Below are positions 14,718-22,653 of a stretch of 64,000 nt of DNA, in pieces (the first letter of the stretch is position 1; every line of letters begins with the position of its first letter). Source of the stretch: Bacillota bacterium. GTDB lineage: Bacteria; Bacillota; Clostridia; Peptostreptococcales; Anaerovoracaceae. Location of the stretch: positions 1 to 64,000 of the forward strand of contig JAFWZZ010000028.1 in NCBI GenBank assembly GCA_017522185.1, written 5' to 3'. Both the position numbers and the translations under genes were made by a program. The notes under the pieces were generated by a model, which was not told where the DNA came from, searched no databases, and was given only the letters and a program-made list of their open reading frames with translations.

Positions 14718-15422
14718 CTATTTTTCTTCGCTGCGATAGTCTCTATACCCGAAAATAGCGGTGCCCACACGAATCATATTGGAGCCTTCTTCGATGGCTA
14801 CCTCGAAATCATGGGTCATACCCATAGACAGGTGCTGGAAATCCATTCGCTCTGTTTTTACGTTAACATATTTGTCATATATTTTCTTTACTTCAGCAAA
14901 ATACTCTCTCACGTCTTCCGGATCGTCTTCAAAAGGCGCAATGCACATGAGGCCTTTGATTCTGATGTTCGGACACTGCTCTGCAATATCTGCAATCAGC
15001 TGATCAGTTTCTGCCGTTGTAATACCAAACTTGGATTCTTCTTCTGCGGAATTCACCTGTACCAGGATATCCATCACCAGGTCGTGCTGCGCCGCACGCT
15101 TGTCGATTTCCTTTGCCAGTTTCAGGGAGTCCACGGAATGAATCATGCAGACCTTATCGATAATGTATTTTACCTTATTGGTCTGCAGATGGCCAATCAA
15201 ATGCCATCTTACAGGTTTTACCCTGTCATATTTGTCCATAATTTCCTGGACTTTGTTTTCACCGATATCAGTAATGCCTGCATCGATGGCTTCGTTCATT
15301 TCGTCAGGACCGTGGAGCTTCGTCACCGCAATCAGTAAAACATCTTCCGGATTTCTGCCGGACTTTACGGCAGCTTTTCCCTTCAGCTCCTGAATATATT
15401 CAATGTTCGTCTGAATAGACAT
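14718..15422 (-). CDS. yggS: YggS-family PLP homeostasis protein
   Basis: 234 residues, fold III PLP-binding protein. The PLP lysine lies in the conserved LLIAVTKLH (about residues 27-35); GENKVQE, WHLIGHLQTNKVKYI and GMTHDFEVAIEEGSNMIRVGTAIFG follow in family order. It binds pyridoxal phosphate but has no known catalytic activity and buffers B6 vitamers. The ATG at 15422 has AGGTGG five bases upstream. The three extra codons to 15431 are not needed. First gene of the sepF cluster proper. Confidence 0.92.
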   Translation of the reverse strand: MSIQTNIEYIQELKGKAAVKSGRNPEDVLLIAVTKLHGPDEMNEAIDAGITDIGENKVQEIMDKYDRVKPVRWHLIGHLQTNKVKYIIDKVCMIHSVDSLKLAKEIDKRAAQHDLVMDILVQVNSAEEESKFGITTAETDQLIADIAEQCPNIRIKGLMCIAPFEDDPEDVREYFAEVKKIYDKYVNVKTERMDFQHLSMGMTHDFEVAIEEGSNMIRVGTAIFGYRDYRSEEK

Positions 15423-15439
15423 ACTGTCCACCTGCTTTC

Positions 15440-16453
15440 TTATTTAGATTCGGCGTTTTTCAGGATTTCGTCATACACTTCCACCGTAATGACCATTTCG
15501 CCGTCCCTTTCTAAATCATAATAAAAATCGTCTGCAATCAGAGACTTCTCACCATCTGTTGCATATATCTGGATTGGAACAAAGAAAAACTCGTCGTTCT
15601 TTCCCTTTACATAAACGCCCTGGCGTCCTTTTTCTTCGGCGATGCTTCCGTTTTCAACGATGACACCGCTTTCGTCATAAGTTACCAGTGAAACGTCTGC
15701 GACTCTTGTCTCCGCGAACTTTTCATAGTAATAGTCCGTGCGCAGGGTAATCTTCGCTTTTCCGCCGACTTCCGAAGCCCGGTATACACGGGCATCCAGT
15801 TCCCCGTCTTCAAACTCTACCTTGATCCGCTTTCCGACTTCGTAGCGGTCCAGATGTTCCGCATCTACGAAGCATACCAGGAACCACTCTGTTCTGTCTA
15901 CGATTTTGAAAACCGGTTCTCCAGCGATGACGCTCTTGCGCCTGAGTTCCAGGACATCCTTCTGCGAAAGCTTCTTGAAGAAAGCCTCGCCCTTCTTCTT
16001 CATGTTCTTCGGCGTCAGGGCCTTCTCGTAACCATCCGCATAGTAGCTTACTACACCCACGTCTCTAACGCGATAGTCTTCCCTCACAACGGCTTTCTTT
16101 CCCAGGTTTCCCAGGATGCGCTGATATTTTTTGTCGGGACCAATCGGGTTTCCATTGCTGTCGGTTTTCCCGGTCTGACCGTTGGCCTTCACTTCCATGA
16201 TTCTGCCGTCTTTTCGTACCAGGCTGCCCTCTTTGAAGAAGTAGTTGGTACCTCCGGTGTCTGCGGCCAGATAAACTTTCTCATTGCGCACAAAATAGGC
16301 AGTCGTTTCATCATAAATTTTCAACTGTCCGTATTCTGCGATATAGGAAGGGACCATTGCACCGCTGACCTTAGGCACGATATAGATAATGGTATACAAT
16401 ACCACCAGCGTAAGGACAAATAATACAATTGTCTTCTTTTTCATCTTTTTCAT
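15440..16453 (-). CDS. HlyD-like membrane protein of the division cluster
   Basis: 337 residues with one N-terminal membrane anchor (about 7-31) after a Lys-rich start and a large extracytoplasmic part. The regular beta-rich stretches (EKVYLAADTGGTNYFFKEGSLVRKDGRIMEV near 58-88, and RIKVEFEDGELDARVYRASEVGGKAKITLRTD near 214-245) look like a barrel-sandwich/HlyD-type membrane-fusion fold. Proteins of this kind occur beside yggS-sepF in many Clostridia. I know of no established function. No strong Shine-Dalgarno is visible at either ATG (16453 or 16444); it follows trmD by 14 bases. Confidence 0.75.
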   Translation of the reverse strand: MKKMKKKTIVLFVLTLVVLYTIIYIVPKVSGAMVPSYIAEYGQLKIYDETTAYFVRNEKVYLAADTGGTNYFFKEGSLVRKDGRIMEVKANGQTGKTDSNGNPIGPDKKYQRILGNLGKKAVVREDYRVRDVGVVSYYADGYEKALTPKNMKKKGEAFFKKLSQKDVLELRRKSVIAGEPVFKIVDRTEWFLVCFVDAEHLDRYEVGKRIKVEFEDGELDARVYRASEVGGKAKITLRTDYYYEKFAETRVADVSLVTYDESGVIVENGSIAEEKGRQGVYVKGKNDEFFFVPIQIYATDGEKSLIADDFYYDLERDGEMVITVEVYDEILKNAESK

Positions 16454-16467
16454 AAAAATATTTTACA

Positions 16468-17199
16468 TCATTTCAGTACTTTTTCCAATACTTTCTGCTC
16501 ATCTTTTGTGAAATCTCCATGGTTCTTCACAAAAGCGTCAAAAAGGTCCGGGCGGTTCTTTTTTGTCAGTTCCAAAGACTGTTCCAGTTTCCAGAGACGG
16601 ATCAGCTTGTGGTTGCCGCTGACCAGCACTTCCGGTACGTCCATCCCTTCGTAGCTTCTTGGCTTTGTATACTGCGGATACTCCAGAAGACCGGAATAAA
16701 TGGATTCTTCCATGGCCGATTCTTCGCCGGCCAGAACACCTGGAATCATTCTTGCCACAGAGTCGATGAGGACCATAGCCGCCAGTTCTCCTCCGGTCAG
16801 CACGTAATCACCGATGGAGATTTCTTCCATTTCCCAGTAATCCAGCACTCTCTGGTCGACCCCTTCGTAATGGCCACACAAAATGGTCAGTTCTCCTTCC
16901 TCAGAAAGGCTTTGAATCATATCCTGATTCAGCACCCTGCCGCGGGGCGACATGTAGATGCATTTCTTTCCTTTGGCATCGATAGAGTTTAATGCACCAA
17001 AAATCGGGTCCGCCAGCATTACCATGCCGGGACCTCCGCCAAAGGGATAATCATCCGCTTTCTTGTGTTTGTCGTTGCTGAAGTCGCGGATATTGATGAA
17101 GTTAAATTCCAACAGACCTTTTTCGGCTGCTTTTCCCAGAATGCTTCCCGTCACTGCCGAAAACATCTCCGGAAATAGAGTTAATACGTTAATCTTCAT
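16468..17199 (-). CDS. trmD: tRNA (guanine37-N1)-methyltransferase
   Basis: 243 residues. MKINVLTLFPEMF, then DDYPFGGGPGMVM (about 50-62), and the SAM trefoil-knot motifs LCGHYEGVDQRV (about 113-124) and SIGDYVLTGGELAAMVLIDSVARMIPGVL (about 134-162). TrmD methylates G37 of tRNAs reading CNN/GGG codons, preventing +1 slippage. The start overlaps the stop of rimM by one base. Confidence 0.96.
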   Translation of the reverse strand: MKINVLTLFPEMFSAVTGSILGKAAEKGLLEFNFINIRDFSNDKHKKADDYPFGGGPGMVMLADPIFGALNSIDAKGKKCIYMSPRGRVLNQDMIQSLSEEGELTILCGHYEGVDQRVLDYWEMEEISIGDYVLTGGELAAMVLIDSVARMIPGVLAGEESAMEESIYSGLLEYPQYTKPRSYEGMDVPEVLVSGNHKLIRLWKLEQSLELTKKNRPDLFDAFVKNHGDFTKDEQKVLEKVLK

Positions 17200-17696
17200 T
17201 ATTCCATCATTCCTTCAATCAAATGTACCTTCACGAAACCTTCCGTTACGCTGACTTCCTTTACGAATTCAGAAACCGCCGGGATCAGCACATCGCTGCC
17301 TTCCGGGCGCTTTACAACGTAGATATCCTGTGAAGAAGGCTGCAGTACGTCTTTGATCTTACCGATGATGTCACCGGTCTCTTCATCTAAGACCTTCAGC
17401 CCGATTAAATCTCTTATATAAAAGGTATCTTCCGGCAGCTCCAGCAAATCGTCTTCTGTAATAAAGACGTCCTTGTTCTTCATGGCCTCTGCTGCGTTTC
17501 TGTCATTGACGCCTTCCAGCTTCAGAATGACCATATGCTGCTGATACCTGACCTTTTCGATTTCATATTCTTTGTCTTCCACGATGATACGGTCTAACTC
17601 TTCGTATCTTTCCTTATAGCCGGAGTAGTTATATACTTTTACCTCACCTCTCAGGGCTACAGCGTTGACAATTCTTCCGATTTTAATCTTTTCCAT
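17199..17696 (-). CDS. rimM: Ribosome maturation factor RimM
   Basis: 165 residues. IGRIVNAVALRGEVKVYNYS at the N-terminus and the PRC-barrel domain (about 90-165: DLIGLKVLDEETGDIIGKIKDVL, then DVLIPAVSEFVKEV) identify RimM, which helps assemble the 3' major domain of the 30S subunit by binding S19. Translationally coupled to trmD. The stem-loop at 17717-17747 lies in the gap to khpA. Confidence 0.95.
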   Translation of the reverse strand: MEKIKIGRIVNAVALRGEVKVYNYSGYKERYEELDRIIVEDKEYEIEKVRYQQHMVILKLEGVNDRNAAEAMKNKDVFITEDDLLELPEDTFYIRDLIGLKVLDEETGDIIGKIKDVLQPSSQDIYVVKRPEGSDVLIPAVSEFVKEVSVTEGFVKVHLIEGMME

Positions 17697-17716
17697 ATTT
17701 CTCCCTGTATACTATT

Positions 17717-17747
17717 TAGGCACATGAATGAAACATCCATGTGCCTA
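17717..17747 (-). other. Intergenic stem-loop between khpA and rimM
   Basis: TAGGCACATG (17717-17726) pairs with CATGTGCCTA (17738-17747) around an 11-base loop. On the reverse strand it is followed by TAAATAG rather than U residues, so it may be a processing or stability element or a weak attenuator between the ribosomal and modification genes. Confidence 0.55.
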
Positions 17748-17759
17748 TACTGCTTGTCA

Positions 17760-17999
17760 TTATTCGTCTTCGGAGACGATTTCAACTACGACTTTTTTGT
17801 TTTCTTTTGTTGCCGCGGCTTTCACTACAGTACGAAGCGCTTTAGCAATTCTTCCCTGTTTCCCGATAACTTTTCCCATATCGTCAGCCGCAACCTTTAA
17901 CTGCAAAATGCTGCCGTGGTTATCCTGTTCTTCTGTCACTACGACTTTTTCAGGGTGATCCACAAGTGACTTTGCAATTGATTCGACTAATTTCATCAC
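17760..17999 (-). CDS. khpA: KhpA KH-domain RNA-binding protein (YlqC)
   Basis: 79 residues, a single KH domain with the GKVIGKQGRIAKALRTVVKAA motif (GXXG loop at IGKQGR, about 43-48). KhpA pairs with KhpB/EloR to bind RNA and influence cell elongation. Length and place between rpsP and rimM are standard. Two consecutive Met codons make 17999 or 17996 possible starts. Confidence 0.93.
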   Translation of the reverse strand: MMKLVESIAKSLVDHPEKVVVTEEQDNHGSILQLKVAADDMGKVIGKQGRIAKALRTVVKAAATKENKKVVVEIVSEDE

Positions 18000-18020
18000 T
18001 TTTATCTCACCGCTTTCCTA

Positions 18021-18263
18021 CTATTCAATGATGCCGGACTTCTTGAACAGACCCTTTACAACATCTGTAGGCTGTGCACCGTTGGATAACCACTTCTGAG
18101 CCTTTTCTGCATCAATCTTGATGTCAGCTGGTTCAGTCATTGGGTTGTAGTAACCGATTTCTTCGATGAATCTGCCATCTCTTGGTGTTCTGGAATCTGC
18201 AACTACCACTCTATAAAAAGGCTTCTTGTGTGCACCCATTCTCTTTAATCTGATCTTTACCAT
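18021..18263 (-). CDS. rpsP: 30S ribosomal protein S16
   Basis: 80 residues: [41 protein letters not shown] is the S16 hallmark. AAGGAGG lies upstream of the ATG. It follows ffh across an AT-rich 79-base gap that contains a small CCGGC/GCCGG hairpin (18326-18338) without a U tract on the coding strand, so read-through from ffh is expected. Confidence 0.96.
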   Translation of the reverse strand: MVKIRLKRMGAHKKPFYRVVVADSRTPRDGRFIEEIGYYNPMTEPADIKIDAEKAQKWLSNGAQPTDVVKGLFKKSGIIE

Positions 18264-18342
18264 TGTTTTTTTCCTCCTTGATTCTTCATTATTTATAGTT
18301 TTTACTTCTTTTTTTATTTTTTAACCCGGCATTGCCGGTGAT

Positions 18343-19683
18343 TTAAAACAAACCTCTGAACATTCTGTTCTTCTTCATCGCCTTTGGATTTGTGAAGTGC
18401 TTCATCATTTTCTTAGTTTCTTCGTACTTCTTAATCAGGCTGTTAATCTTGCTGACAGGCTGACCACATCCTGCTGCAATTCTTTTTCTTCTGCTTGCGT
18501 TAAGCACGCTTGGGTCTCTTCTCTCTTCCAATGTCATGGAGTAGATGATGGCTTCCATCTGACGGAATTCCTTCTCGCTTTCTTCCAGGTCTACACCCTT
18601 CATTTGCGCAGAGTTCATGCCCGGCATCATCTCCAGGACCTTACCAACGCCACCCATATTCTTGATCTGCCCCAGCTGGTCTAAGAAATCTTCCAACGTA
18701 AATTCGTTTTTCTTCAGTTTCTTTTCCAGCTTTTCGGCTTTTTCCTGGTCAAAGGAAGCTTCTGCCTTCTCAATCAGGGAGAGCATATCGCCCATACCCA
18801 GGATTCTGCCGGCCATTCTTTCCGGATGGAACGGTTCGAGCGCATCGAACTTTTCGCCCATACCCATGAACTTGATTGGCTTGCCGGTTACCTTCTTCGC
18901 AGACAGCGCTGCACCGCCTCTGGAGTCACCGTCCATCTTAGTCATGACGATACCGTCAACACCCAGCTTTTCGTTAAAGCCTTCTGCCACATTTACCGCA
19001 TCCTGACCCGTCAGGGCGTCTACAACCAGCAGGATTTCGTGTGGTCTGACTTCCTTCTTGATGACAGCCAGTTCTTCCATCAAAGGCTCATCGATCTGCA
19101 GACGACCTGCCGTATCGACAATCAGCACATCAAAACCTTTCTTTTCGGCTTCTTTCTTTGCTGCCTTTGCAATTTCTGCCGGATTCTTGGAATCCCTCAT
19201 GGTGAACACCGGTGTATTCACAGACTTGCCGACCACTTCTAACTGATCGATAGCCGCCGGTCTGTAGATGTCACATGCACAAAGCATCGGCTTCTTACCG
19301 TGCTGCTTCAGGTAGTTGGCCAGCTTCCCACAGGTGGTTGTCTTACCTGTACCCTGCAGACCTACCATCATAATTGTCGTAAAACCGGATGGTGAATAAG
19401 TCAGCTTGCTGTTGGTGCCGCCCATCAGTTCAACCAGTTCCTGGTTAACGATTTTGATGATCTGCTGTGCAGGTGTCAGGCTTTCCAGCACTTCTGCACC
19501 CAGGCACTTTTCCTTGACGTCAGCCACAAAGCTCTTTACGACTTTGAAGTTAACATCGGCCTCCAGCAGCGCCAGCTTTACCTCTCTCATGGCTTCGTTA
19601 ATATCAGCCTCTGTGAGAACGCCTTTCCCTCTTAACTTTTTAAATGCACTTTGTAATTTATCAGATAAACTTTCAAATGCCAT
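18343..19683 (-). CDS. ffh: Signal recognition particle protein Ffh (SRP54)
   Basis: 446 residues: N domain (1-85), G domain with GLQGTGKTTTCGKLANYL (about 107-124), DTAGRLQIDEPLM, TKMDGDSRGGAALS and GMGEKFDALEPFHPERMAGRILGMGD, then the Met-rich M domain (about 320-446, GVGKVLEMMPGMNSAQMKG). It binds signal peptides emerging from the ribosome together with 4.5S RNA and docks to FtsY. It sits 11 bases after ylxM, the universal Firmicutes pair. Confidence 0.97.
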   Translation of the reverse strand: MAFESLSDKLQSAFKKLRGKGVLTEADINEAMREVKLALLEADVNFKVVKSFVADVKEKCLGAEVLESLTPAQQIIKIVNQELVELMGGTNSKLTYSPSGFTTIMMVGLQGTGKTTTCGKLANYLKQHGKKPMLCACDIYRPAAIDQLEVVGKSVNTPVFTMRDSKNPAEIAKAAKKEAEKKGFDVLIVDTAGRLQIDEPLMEELAVIKKEVRPHEILLVVDALTGQDAVNVAEGFNEKLGVDGIVMTKMDGDSRGGAALSAKKVTGKPIKFMGMGEKFDALEPFHPERMAGRILGMGDMLSLIEKAEASFDQEKAEKLEKKLKKNEFTLEDFLDQLGQIKNMGGVGKVLEMMPGMNSAQMKGVDLEESEKEFRQMEAIIYSMTLEERRDPSVLNASRRKRIAAGCGQPVSKINSLIKKYEETKKMMKHFTNPKAMKKNRMFRGLF

Positions 19684-19694
19684 GTTGCTACCTC

Positions 19695-20051
19695 TTATAC
19701 ATCCTCTAATCCGTTGATGACGGATTTGATTTCTTCCAGACTGTTTACCAGACCGGAATTTCCGGCATGTGCTTCCGCCAGACGGTCAATCATTTCGTCG
19801 ATTTTCCCGATGGCCTCGCTGGTCTCCATGAACTTGGCAACCAGCTTCAGCTTCTGCTCGTATTCCTGCAAGGATTTCTCTGCGGATTTCAGGGAGTCGT
19901 GAACAGCCGCTCTGGAGATACCAAATTCTTCCGCAATCTCCGCAAGGGTCAGGTTTTCCTCATGGTACAGTTCCATAACTTCCTGTTTTCTTTTGGTCAA
20001 AAGCTGTCCGTAAAAATCATAAAGCAGACTTGCTTCTGTAATCTTATCCAT
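19695..20051 (-). CDS. ylxM: YlxM/UPF0122 SRP-associated helix-turn-helix protein
   Basis: 118 residues. The sigma-70 region-4-like helix-turn-helix YHEENLTLAEIAEEFGISRAAVHDSLKSAEKSL (about 29-61) defines the UPF0122 family. Streptococcal and Mycoplasma members have been reported to bind and modulate the SRP. First gene of the ylxM-ffh-rpsP-khpA-rimM-trmD operon. AGAGGAG stands eight bases before the ATG, immediately behind a stem-loop in the leader. Confidence 0.92.
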   Translation of the reverse strand: MDKITEASLLYDFYGQLLTKRKQEVMELYHEENLTLAEIAEEFGISRAAVHDSLKSAEKSLQEYEQKLKLVAKFMETSEAIGKIDEMIDRLAEAHAGNSGLVNSLEEIKSVINGLEDV

Positions 20052-20069
20052 CGCAACGCTCCTCTTTCT

Positions 20070-20089
20070 GTCAAGGAAAAATCCTTAAC
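20070..20089 (-). other. Leader stem-loop directly before the ylxM Shine-Dalgarno
   Basis: GTCAAGGA (20070-20077) pairs with TCCTTAAC (20082-20089) across AAAA, eight pairs with one G-U in RNA. It begins only a few bases after the predicted transcript start and ends just before AGAGGAG. Its CCTTGAC arm repeats the -35 region of the promoter upstream. Confidence 0.55.
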
Positions 20090-20097
20090 ACCATGAT

Positions 20098-20126
20098 AAT
20101 ATACCACAAGGGTTCATCAGTGTCAA
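20098..20126 (-). promoter_or_regulatory. Consensus promoter of the ylxM-ffh operon
   Basis: Reverse strand: perfect TTGACA (20121-20126), 17-base spacer, TATATT (20098-20103). Strong enough to drive the whole run down to the flavin reductase gene, since no convincing terminator intervenes. Confidence 0.82.
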
Positions 20127-20165
20127 GGATTTTTACTTAACATATTATATTTTTCTTCATATATT

Positions 20166-21524
20166 TTATCTGAAGTCGTTTGGATTCTTCTGGATTACGC
20201 GGAAAAAGTCAGCTCTGGTTCCAATGCCGGAAGATCTCTGTACACCGAATCCGCCCGGTCTTGCATTGCCTTCTACTACGACCCATTTTCCCCTGTGGTT
20301 CAGGGTCAGGTCCCATCCCACATACTTTACTGCAGGATGCATGGATGCCAGTTTTTTGGACAGCTTTATCAGCTGTTTCCAATACGGGATCTGATAGCCT
20401 GCAAAGGTGATTCCCGTATCCGGATGCACCTTGTAAGTAATGTTGGTCTTATCGCGTCCTGTTTCTGTCAGCTTTCCAGTCCCCAAATCGATTGGAACGA
20501 TGATGCCGCCGGCACTGCCGTTGTCCACAAAGAATCCCGCCTTCCCTACTCTGAAAAAGGCATTGGATATATACGCGTCTCTGCCGTCGAAATAAGTCTC
20601 CACTCTTACCGTATTCACGGAATCCGGATTCATTGCCTTCAGCGCGTCATGGGTCTGTATCATTTCTTCTACAACAAAGGGGCCGTTTTCCTCCAGCAGC
20701 TTTGTCATCAAAGCCCTGCAGTCCGTACCCTTTTCAGTATAAACCGGTTCCACGCCTTTGCCTTTGTGCGCAACCAGCGGTTTTTTAACAAAGGCAGGCG
20801 ATTTCCTGCAAAAACGCTGAAATTCCGGAAAGTCTGCATCTTCGTATACGCATGCCTGTCTGCGTCGGAAATAGCGTTTGAACTTCAGGTAGCAGGCATG
20901 TTTATCGTGGAACAAATCGTTTGCCTCTTCATCGTTTATGGCGATGAGCACCTTTCTCCGTTCCGCACCGCTCAGGAAGGTCATCCGTTCTTCGATGGAC
21001 TTTTCCATAAAGCGGAACGCCACATACTCCTCATAGGTGTAATCATGAAGGAAAAACATGGTTTCCATATCAACAATCGTTTCCTTCAACAGATCGTGGT
21101 TGTCCAGAAGGTCCGGTTTTACTGCGGCTACCTGTGGTGCAAACTTTTCAACCATAGATTCGGAGATCAGTTGTCTGTTTAGTGCATGACAGGCCTCCGT
21201 TTCCTCCCGGAGGCAGTCATAAGACAGTTCCCCTGCATCTATCTTTTTCTTCTTTTCCAATACTGCGTCTTTCAGCAGACGGCGTTCTCCAAACAGGTGC
21301 AGCATCTGGTCCAGATCTGCTTCACTTCGGAAATACAGATCCCATTTACTGTAAACTGCAAGATTAATCTTGTAGATGCCCTTCCCATTGATCCTTTTGA
21401 CTTCTGCAAGGATTTCCTTCTCGGTCTGGTTCGTTCTTGCGGATATGTTCAGCAGTCGCTGTGCTCTTTTTTCTCTTTTATCCGCAAGCAGTTTTGCCTC
21501 TTTAATTTCTTTGAATGTATGCAT
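20166..21524 (-). CDS. Sugar-transfer-associated ATP-grasp protein, paralogue 1
   Basis: 452 residues. The C-terminal ATP-grasp domain (about 225-445) has VKKP (246-249), GKGKG, SVNTVR (302-307), VDNGSAGG (333-340), HPDTG, GYQIPYW (376-382), YVGWD (401-405) and VVEGN (417-420), the motif set of the ATPgrasp_ST type. ATP-grasp enzymes activate a carboxylate as acyl phosphate and ligate it to an amine or thiol; substrates of this group are not established. The N-terminus (about 20-75) holds one helical module related to repeats in the proteins at 29503-31023 and 33499-35010. It starts three bases after sppA with a GAGGAAATAGGGA Shine-Dalgarno. No signal peptide. Confidence 0.8.
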   Translation of the reverse strand: MHTFKEIKEAKLLADKREKRAQRLLNISARTNQTEKEILAEVKRINGKGIYKINLAVYSKWDLYFRSEADLDQMLHLFGERRLLKDAVLEKKKKIDAGELSYDCLREETEACHALNRQLISESMVEKFAPQVAAVKPDLLDNHDLLKETIVDMETMFFLHDYTYEEYVAFRFMEKSIEERMTFLSGAERRKVLIAINDEEANDLFHDKHACYLKFKRYFRRRQACVYEDADFPEFQRFCRKSPAFVKKPLVAHKGKGVEPVYTEKGTDCRALMTKLLEENGPFVVEEMIQTHDALKAMNPDSVNTVRVETYFDGRDAYISNAFFRVGKAGFFVDNGSAGGIIVPIDLGTGKLTETGRDKTNITYKVHPDTGITFAGYQIPYWKQLIKLSKKLASMHPAVKYVGWDLTLNHRGKWVVVEGNARPGGFGVQRSSGIGTRADFFRVIQKNPNDFR

Positions 21525-21527
21525 TCC

Positions 21528-22541
21528 CTATTTCCTCTCATTTGCAAGGTAAGAGATTGTGAAAGTTTGATTTTCTTCCATCAGTCTCAATATCTGATCA
21601 TATTCGCTTTCCGCGCTTTGCTGGATTTTTTCTGTCAGGCCAAACATCCAGTTGCTGAAGGAAAACGCAGGTTCGTAGGTCATTACCCTGTACTCGCATT
21701 CTTTCAGTTCGTTTTCTTTCATCATGGCCTGCAGTGCTTCTTCCCTGGTTCCGATTTCATCAATCAGACCGTTGGCCTTTGCCTGTTTTGCAGTGTAAAT
21801 TCTGCCGTCAGCCAGGCCTTCAGCGCGTTTCAGTTTCATGTTTCTGCCTTCTGCCACAACTGCAACAAACTGGCTGTAAGCCTCATCTACCAGCCCCTGA
21901 TAGATGGATTTCTGTTCGTCAGTCAGCGGCTCCACTGCGCTTCCCATGGCCTTGTTTTCACCTGCTGTGATGGTCACAGTACGAATGCCAAGATCCTCCA
22001 GGAATTCAGAAACATCATAGATGGTTCCAATGGTAACCCCGATGGAACCGGTCCAGCAGTTTCTGTTGGCGTAGATTTTGTCTGCAGGTGCCGCAACATA
22101 GTACCCGCCTGAGGCCGCCATGGATTCCATATATGCATATACAGGGCGCAGCGTCGTATCCTGGTATTCTTTGATTTTCAAATACAGTTCATCTACCGTG
22201 TACACACTGCCGCCAGGCGTGTCAATACTCAGCACAAGCCCTTTGTTGCTACTGTCCTGCATCATTTCATCGATCTGATTCAGCAGCCACTTCTGATTAT
22301 ACGCAGGGTCCGATCCATCGCCGGACATGGTTCCATGTACCTCCAGAACACCAACATAGGCGGTAGCCTTCTGATTCGCCCCGGATGCAGAAATCTTCTT
22401 AAAATCAGGATTCTCATATATACAAACACCAAGCAGGAATACCAGTACCAGAAGGAACATGATAAATCCATAGTTTCGCGTCTTCTTATTCTTTTCTTTC
22501 TTCGGTTTCTTCTGCAGATCTGCCGGATCATATGTATTCAT
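21528..22541 (-). CDS. sppA: Signal peptide peptidase SppA
   Basis: 337 residues: a Lys-rich cytoplasmic start, one membrane anchor (about 24-41), then a Clp/crotonase-like peptidase. The nucleophile region MESMAASGGYYVAAPADKI (about 137-155), GSIGVTIG and AGENKAMGSAVEP (general-base Lys in GENK) are conserved in short Gram-positive SppA. It degrades signal peptides left in the membrane. The frame is open 30 codons upstream; 22541 has AAAGGAG eight bases before it. A TAAAAT (22571-22576) could be its -10. Co-transcribed with the ATP-grasp gene behind it. Confidence 0.92.
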   Translation of the reverse strand: MNTYDPADLQKKPKKEKNKKTRNYGFIMFLLVLVFLLGVCIYENPDFKKISASGANQKATAYVGVLEVHGTMSGDGSDPAYNQKWLLNQIDEMMQDSSNKGLVLSIDTPGGSVYTVDELYLKIKEYQDTTLRPVYAYMESMAASGGYYVAAPADKIYANRNCWTGSIGVTIGTIYDVSEFLEDLGIRTVTITAGENKAMGSAVEPLTDEQKSIYQGLVDEAYSQFVAVVAEGRNMKLKRAEGLADGRIYTAKQAKANGLIDEIGTREEALQAMMKENELKECEYRVMTYEPAFSFSNWMFGLTEKIQQSAESEYDQILRLMEENQTFTISYLANERK

Positions 22542-22584
22542 AAGTCCATCTCCTTTTCTGTAGTAGCTGTATTTTATCATATTC

Positions 22585-22613
22585 TTGACGGAAAATAAAG
22601 GCTGTAATATAAT
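22585..22613 (+). promoter_or_regulatory. Promoter of the BaiN-like flavoprotein gene
   Basis: TTGACG (22585-22590), 17 bases, TATAAT (22608-22613). It diverges from sppA. Confidence 0.78.
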
Positions 22614-22653
22614 TCTCAAAGAACACAACACGATTCAGACAGGGAGGATATCT

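Noticed and set aside
17717..17747. Stem-loop between khpA and rimM as a terminator
   Set aside because: No U tract follows on the coding strand, and the genes on both sides belong to one conserved operon.
20295..22112. Long forward-strand frames opposite the ATP-grasp gene and sppA (20295-21182 and 21186-22112)
   Set aside because: They mirror well-supported reverse-strand genes, have Cys/Phe/His-rich translations typical of antisense shadows, and lack Shine-Dalgarno sequences.
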